Assembly (NCBI GenBank): GCA_045590615.1
Contig: JAZNRH010000092.1
Span: forward strand, 1-17,567
DNA length: 17,567 nt
Direction of reading: 5' to 3'
From: RGIG6353 sp045590615
Lineage (GTDB): Bacteria > Bacillota > Clostridia > Oscillospirales > SIG627
Shown here one piece after another: positions 15,194 through 17,567 of this stretch. A program made the translations under genes and the position numbers. Each line of letters opens with the position of its first letter. Position 1 is the stretch's first letter. Under the pieces are notes generated by a model, which searched no databases, was not told the DNA's origin, and was given only the letters and a program-made list of their open reading frames with translations.

Positions 15194-17191
15194 ATGAAAA
15201 TGAAAAACAGCTTTAAGGTCATAGGCTTTTACATTATTTTAATTTTTGCTATTCTTTGGGCAACTACTGCTCTATTGAATTCACAAAGCGATGAAATCGT
15301 TTTTAGTGACGTAATTAAATATTTCAATAATGAGCAAGTAGAATCCTTTCGCATAGACGATGATAATACTCTGCTTCTAACCTTAAAGTCAGAAAAAAAC
15401 CAAGAAGCAGAAATTATCAAATATTCTTTAAGAAATATTGATATTTTCGAAGATTATCTCGGCGAAACCGTAAGACAGCAATATAAAGATGGAATTATAT
15501 CTGAATATGAATACGTCGCTCCAAAACCAATTCCTTTTTGGGTTTCCTTTCTTCCTTACATTATAATTCTAATCGTGTTTGTCGTGCTCTGGTTCTCATT
15601 TATGAATCAGGCCGGAGGCAAAGGTGGAAAGCTCAACAACTTTGGCAGAGCAAGAACTAAGCTTGGCTCTGATGAGAAAAACAAGGTTCTATTTGGCGAC
15701 GTAGCAGGTGCAGATGAAGAAAAGGAAGAGCTTTCAGAAATCGTAGAGTTCTTGAAAAATCCTCAAAAATTTATTGATCTCGGTGCAAGAATCCCTAAAG
15801 GCGTACTACTTGTTGGCCCTCCCGGTACAGGTAAAACTCTTCTTGCTAAGGCTGTAGCCGGTGAGGCAGGTGTACCGTTCTATTCTATTTCAGGTTCAGA
15901 TTTCGTTGAAATGTATGTCGGAGTAGGTGCTTCGAGAGTCAGAGACTTATTTGAAACTGCAAGAAAAACCTCACCGAGCATTGTATTTATTGACGAAATT
16001 GATGCCGTGGGCAGACATAGAGGCGCAGGTCTTGGTGGTGGCCACGATGAAAGAGAGCAAACCCTCAACCAATTGCTTGTAGAAATGGACGGCTTTGGCG
16101 CTAACGATGGCGTTATTGTTATTGCAGCTACAAATAGACCTGACATTCTTGACCCTGCACTTTTAAGACCGGGCAGATTTGACCGACAAGTCACTGTGAA
16201 TTACCCCGATATCAACGGACGAGAAGCAATTCTCAAGGTTCATTCTAAGAACAAGCCGTTTGAAAAATCCGTTGATTTGCTTACAATTGCAAAAACGACC
16301 GTTGGATTTACCGGTGCAGATTTGGCTAACCTTCTTAATGAGGCAGCACTCCTTGCTGCGCGCAAGGGTAAAAGACTGATTGGTATGAGTGAAATAGAAG
16401 AAGCTTCTATTAAGATTATAGTTGGTACAGCCAAGAAATCACTTAAGCGCAATGAGCTCGAAACCAAAATGACTGCATATCACGAAGCAGGTCATGCTAT
16501 TGCCCATTTTGCCCTTGATACTCTTGACCCTGTACAACAGATTTCTATAATTCCTACTGCAAGAACGGGTGGTTATACTCTCTCCGTTCCACAAGAGGAT
16601 AAGTATTTCACTTCTCGCAAGCATATGAAGGAAGAAATTGTCTCCTTGCTTGGTGGCCGTGTTGCAGAATATCTTATGTTTGAGGACTTTACGACAGGTG
16701 CTTCAAACGATATTCAAAGAGCAACTCAGATTGCTCGTAATATGGTTACGAGATACGGTATGAGTGAAAAGCTCGGTTCTATTGTTTACGGCTCAGAGCA
16801 TGGCAATGACGAGGTTTTCCTTGGAAGAGATTTTTCAAATTCAAGGAACTTCTCCGAAAAAATTGCCGCTGAAATTGACGATGAAATCCGTAATATAATC
16901 GATACGGCTTATGCACATTGCACCGAAATTATCAAGCAATATATGGGCAAGCTTCACCTTGTTGCAGACTATCTTATAAAGAATGAAATTATGGATGCCG
17001 ATCAGTTCAAATCTGCAATGGAAAATGACGTAACGGTTGAAGATTTGGAAAAAATGCGTGACGAAAAGCATCAGCGTAGCAACGAAGAAAATAAAGATGC
17101 AGAAGCTACAGCAGATGAAACTGCACAAAAAGATTCCTCAAATACCAATGATACAACCAACAGTACAGATACTGCAGCTGAAAATAAATAA
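15194..17191 (+). CDS. ftsH: ATP-dependent zinc metalloprotease FtsH
   Basis: This 665-residue membrane AAA+ protease forms hexamers that extract and degrade membrane and short-lived cytosolic proteins. TM1 is about residues 8-27 and TM2 about 116-138, with an extracytoplasmic domain between them. The AAA module has Walker A GPPGTGKT (208-215), the pore loop FVEMYVGVGA, Walker B VFIDEID (264-270) and the SRH ATNRPDILDPALLRPGRFDRQ region. The zinc site is HEAGH (430-434). The C-terminal tail after about 625 is polar and rich in Asn, Thr, Asp and Glu, and varies in the family. GGAG (15178-15181) is 12 bases from ATG 15194, a little far; the second Met (codon 3, at 15200) is even further. It closes the six-gene cluster. 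No GC-rich terminator follows directly, but a strong hairpin starts 30 bases after the stop, inside an IS relic. Confidence 0.97.
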   Translation: MKMKNSFKVIGFYIILIFAILWATTALLNSQSDEIVFSDVIKYFNNEQVESFRIDDDNTLLLTLKSEKNQEAEIIKYSLRNIDIFEDYLGETVRQQYKDGIISEYEYVAPKPIPFWVSFLPYIIILIVFVVLWFSFMNQAGGKGGKLNNFGRARTKLGSDEKNKVLFGDVAGADEEKEELSEIVEFLKNPQKFIDLGARIPKGVLLVGPPGTGKTLLAKAVAGEAGVPFYSISGSDFVEMYVGVGASRVRDLFETARKTSPSIVFIDEIDAVGRHRGAGLGGGHDEREQTLNQLLVEMDGFGANDGVIVIAATNRPDILDPALLRPGRFDRQVTVNYPDINGREAILKVHSKNKPFEKSVDLLTIAKTTVGFTGADLANLLNEAALLAARKGKRLIGMSEIEEASIKIIVGTAKKSLKRNELETKMTAYHEAGHAIAHFALDTLDPVQQISIIPTARTGGYTLSVPQEDKYFTSRKHMKEEIVSLLGGRVAEYLMFEDFTTGASNDIQRATQIARNMVTRYGMSEKLGSIVYGSEHGNDEVFLGRDFSNSRNFSEKIAAEIDDEIRNIIDTAYAHCTEIIKQYMGKLHLVADYLIKNEIMDADQFKSAMENDVTVEDLEKMRDEKHQRSNEENKDAEATADETAQKDSSNTNDTTNSTDTAAENK

Positions 17192-17220
17192 AAGAATAAA
17201 CGCACCTTGTTTTTTTGATA

Positions 17221-17240
17221 TGCACCCCAAAAGTTAGACA
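17221..17240 (+). repeat. Left terminal inverted repeat of the IS3 relic
   Basis: TGCACCCCAAAAGTTAGACA. This end is intact in appearance and also forms the 5' arm and loop of a hairpin with 17241-17254. Confidence 0.8.
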
Positions 17241-17261
17241 CTTTTGGAGGTGCATATTTTT
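17221..17261 (+). terminator. Terminator-like hairpin in the IS left end, after ftsH
   Basis: The arms TGCACCCCAAAAG (17221-17233) and 17241-17254 pair over 13 bases, with one bulged A at 17248 and a seven-base loop TTAGACA. The stem is followed by TATTTTTAT. It is the first strong stem-loop after the ftsH stop codon at 17189-17191, so it probably ends the gdpP-ftsH transcript. Such hairpins at IS ends are known to protect the transposase from outside transcription; a host terminator role here is inferred. Confidence 0.6.
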
Positions 17262-17338
17262 ATGCGAAAAAAGGAAATAAAAATTATAATGCAGAATTCA
17301 AAATAGGTGTTTTATGGATATGCGGGAACACCATTTGA
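17262..17338 (+). pseudogene. IS3 orfA remnant (transposase N-terminus, frameshifted)
   Basis: ATG 17262 starts Met-Arg-Lys-Lys but the frame ends at TAG 17304-17306. Adding one A to the A-run at 17267-17272 gives MRKKGNKNYNAEFKIGVLW, the typical start of IS3 OrfA (Lys-Lys-Gly, then Glu-Phe-Lys). That frame then stops at TGA 17336-17338. Only about 25 codons are left, ahead of the helix-turn-helix of a full OrfA, so it is non-functional. Confidence 0.65.
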
Positions 17339-17348
17339 GTTACAATGA

Positions 17349-17429
17349 AATTATACGAACGAAAGAATTTCTATGAAATTAAAAGGAATGAGTCCGGTGC
17401 AATACCGAACTCATTCTCAAGCAAGCTAA
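17349..17429 (+). pseudogene. IS3 orfB remnant (transposase C-terminus)
   Basis: The frame reads NYTNERISMKLKGMSPVQYR and then Thr-His-Ser-Gln-Ala-Ser to TAA 17427-17429. This is the characteristic end of the IS3 OrfB integrase (YN-x-x-R-I, then KGMSPVQYR). Upstream in the same frame a TGA (17346-17348) interrupts what looks like further OrfB sequence (Pro-Phe-Glu-Leu-Gln). The whole DDE catalytic core is missing, so the fragment is inactive. Confidence 0.78.
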
Positions 17430-17435
17430 TATTTT

Positions 17436-17455
17436 TGTCTAAACCTTGGGGTTCC
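17436..17455 (-). repeat. Right terminal inverted repeat of the IS3 relic (degenerate)
   Basis: TGTCTAAACCTTGGGGTTCC on the plus strand. Compared with the reverse complement of the left repeat it differs at five positions. It starts seven bases after the stop codon of the orfB fragment, the usual place for an IS3 right end. Confidence 0.72.
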
Positions 17456-17494
17456 CAGCAGCATTGAAATGCCCGCCAATGGTGTTGCCACGAA

Positions 17495-17567
17495 TCAGTA
17501 TAAGGGAACATATTTCAGTTCCGCGGTTACCTTTTTCTCTTCGTTTAATACCACTTCTATCTTGTTG
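17495..17567 (-). CDS. 3' end of an unidentified minus-strand gene (partial)
   Basis: A frame enters from the right edge and ends at TGA 17497-17495. It reads 23 residues, NKIEVVLNEEKKVTAELKYV and then Pro-Leu-Tyr. The alternating hydrophobic and charged pattern, no rare codons and the convergent position relative to ftsH suggest a true C-terminus of a beta-rich protein. I cannot identify the family. With only 23 codons, it could also be a chance open frame. Between it and the IS relic (17456-17494) I see nothing recognisable. Confidence 0.35.
   Translation of the reverse strand, partial: NKIEVVLNEEKKVTAELKYVPLY

Larger units (their letters stand above)
17221..17455 (+). mobile_element. Decayed, internally deleted IS3-family element
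   Basis: This roughly 235-base relic keeps both ends of an IS3-type insertion sequence but almost nothing between them. The left terminal repeat TGCACCCCAAAAGTTAGACA (17221-17240) is of a kind common in clostridial IS3 elements. The right end (17436-17455) matches its reverse complement at 15 of 20 positions. Next to the left end is the start of an orfA-like frame, and next to the right end is the last part of orfB (KLKGMSPVQYRTHS signature), in the expected order and strand. A full element would be about 1.2-1.5 kb, so over 1 kb is missing. No target-site duplication is visible (ATA before, CAG after). It cannot move by itself. Family assignment rests on the terminal repeat and the OrfB C-terminal signature. 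Confidence 0.82.

Noticed and set aside
15184..15216. Ten-codon frame MCTNENEKQL overlapping the ftsH start
   Set aside because: It could be a leader peptide, but GGAG is only two bases from its ATG, and the sequence has no attenuator-like features. It is probably chance.
15880..16194. Antisense open frame of 104 codons within ftsH
   Set aside because: It covers the AAA core of ftsH, which is under strong constraint on the other strand; no start signal or motif is seen.
17037..17237. Plus-strand frame of 66 codons over the ftsH 3' end
   Set aside because: It mostly overlaps the ftsH tail in another frame and runs into the IS relic; its Lys- and Gln-rich composition is a frame-shift product of the low-complexity tail.
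1..17567. CRISPR array, tRNA, rRNA, riboswitch, phage or defence genes
   Set aside because: I looked for regular repeats, conserved RNA gene segments and typical accessory genes on both strands and saw none beyond the IS3 relic.

Overview
The window looks like a piece of the chromosome of a low-GC, spore-forming member of the Clostridia, plausibly a Ruminococcaceae/Oscillospiraceae-type gut bacterium. The evidence is AT-rich DNA, strong GGAGG-type ribosome binding sites, an uninterrupted sporulation sigma factor gene (sigK), an AddA-type recombination helicase, a PrsA-like foldase lipoprotein, GdpP, and the Firmicutes gene order tilS-hpt-ftsH. The taxonomic placement is inferred from gene content only. 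Most of the window is ordinary core genome. I did not find a new defence, mobile or secretion system.

Layout. (1) 1-1634, minus: the N-terminal 544 codons of addA, running off the left edge. (2) 1770-2756, plus: a parvulin-type foldase lipoprotein, divergent from addA across a short region with one recognisable promoter per direction. It ends at a hairpin terminator at 2760-2785 that it shares with the next, convergent operon. (3) 3923-2787, minus: sigK followed by a small helical protein of unknown function, tightly coupled, so the unknown gene is a candidate sporulation gene. (4) 3992-4894, plus: a short Ppx/GppA phosphatase, divergent from sigK. (5) 4965-9229, plus: a two-gene operon for a divergent type II topoisomerase (ParE-like and ParC-like) behind a near-consensus promoter. 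(6) 9297-17191, plus: a compact run gdpP-rplI-dnaB-tilS-hpt-ftsH behind an extended -10 promoter, with gaps of 10-28 bases or an overlap. (7) 17192-17567: no intact gene. It holds a decayed, internally deleted IS3-family element whose left end folds into a terminator-like hairpin just after ftsH. Past it is the 3' end of a probable minus-strand gene.

How the genes fit together. The long plus-strand run mixes c-di-AMP turnover (GdpP), ribosome (L9), replication (DnaB), tRNA decoding (TilS), purine salvage (Hpt) and membrane protein quality control (FtsH). This matches conserved Firmicutes neighbourhoods rather than one pathway. AddA, the topoisomerase and DnaB all serve DNA replication or repair but lie in separate transcription units. 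The points most worth a second look are the unusual residues in the topoisomerase pair (Met at the usual quinolone-contact Ser position, and a changed ATP-lid motif), the unknown gene coupled to sigK, and the IS3 relic that may now terminate ftsH transcription.
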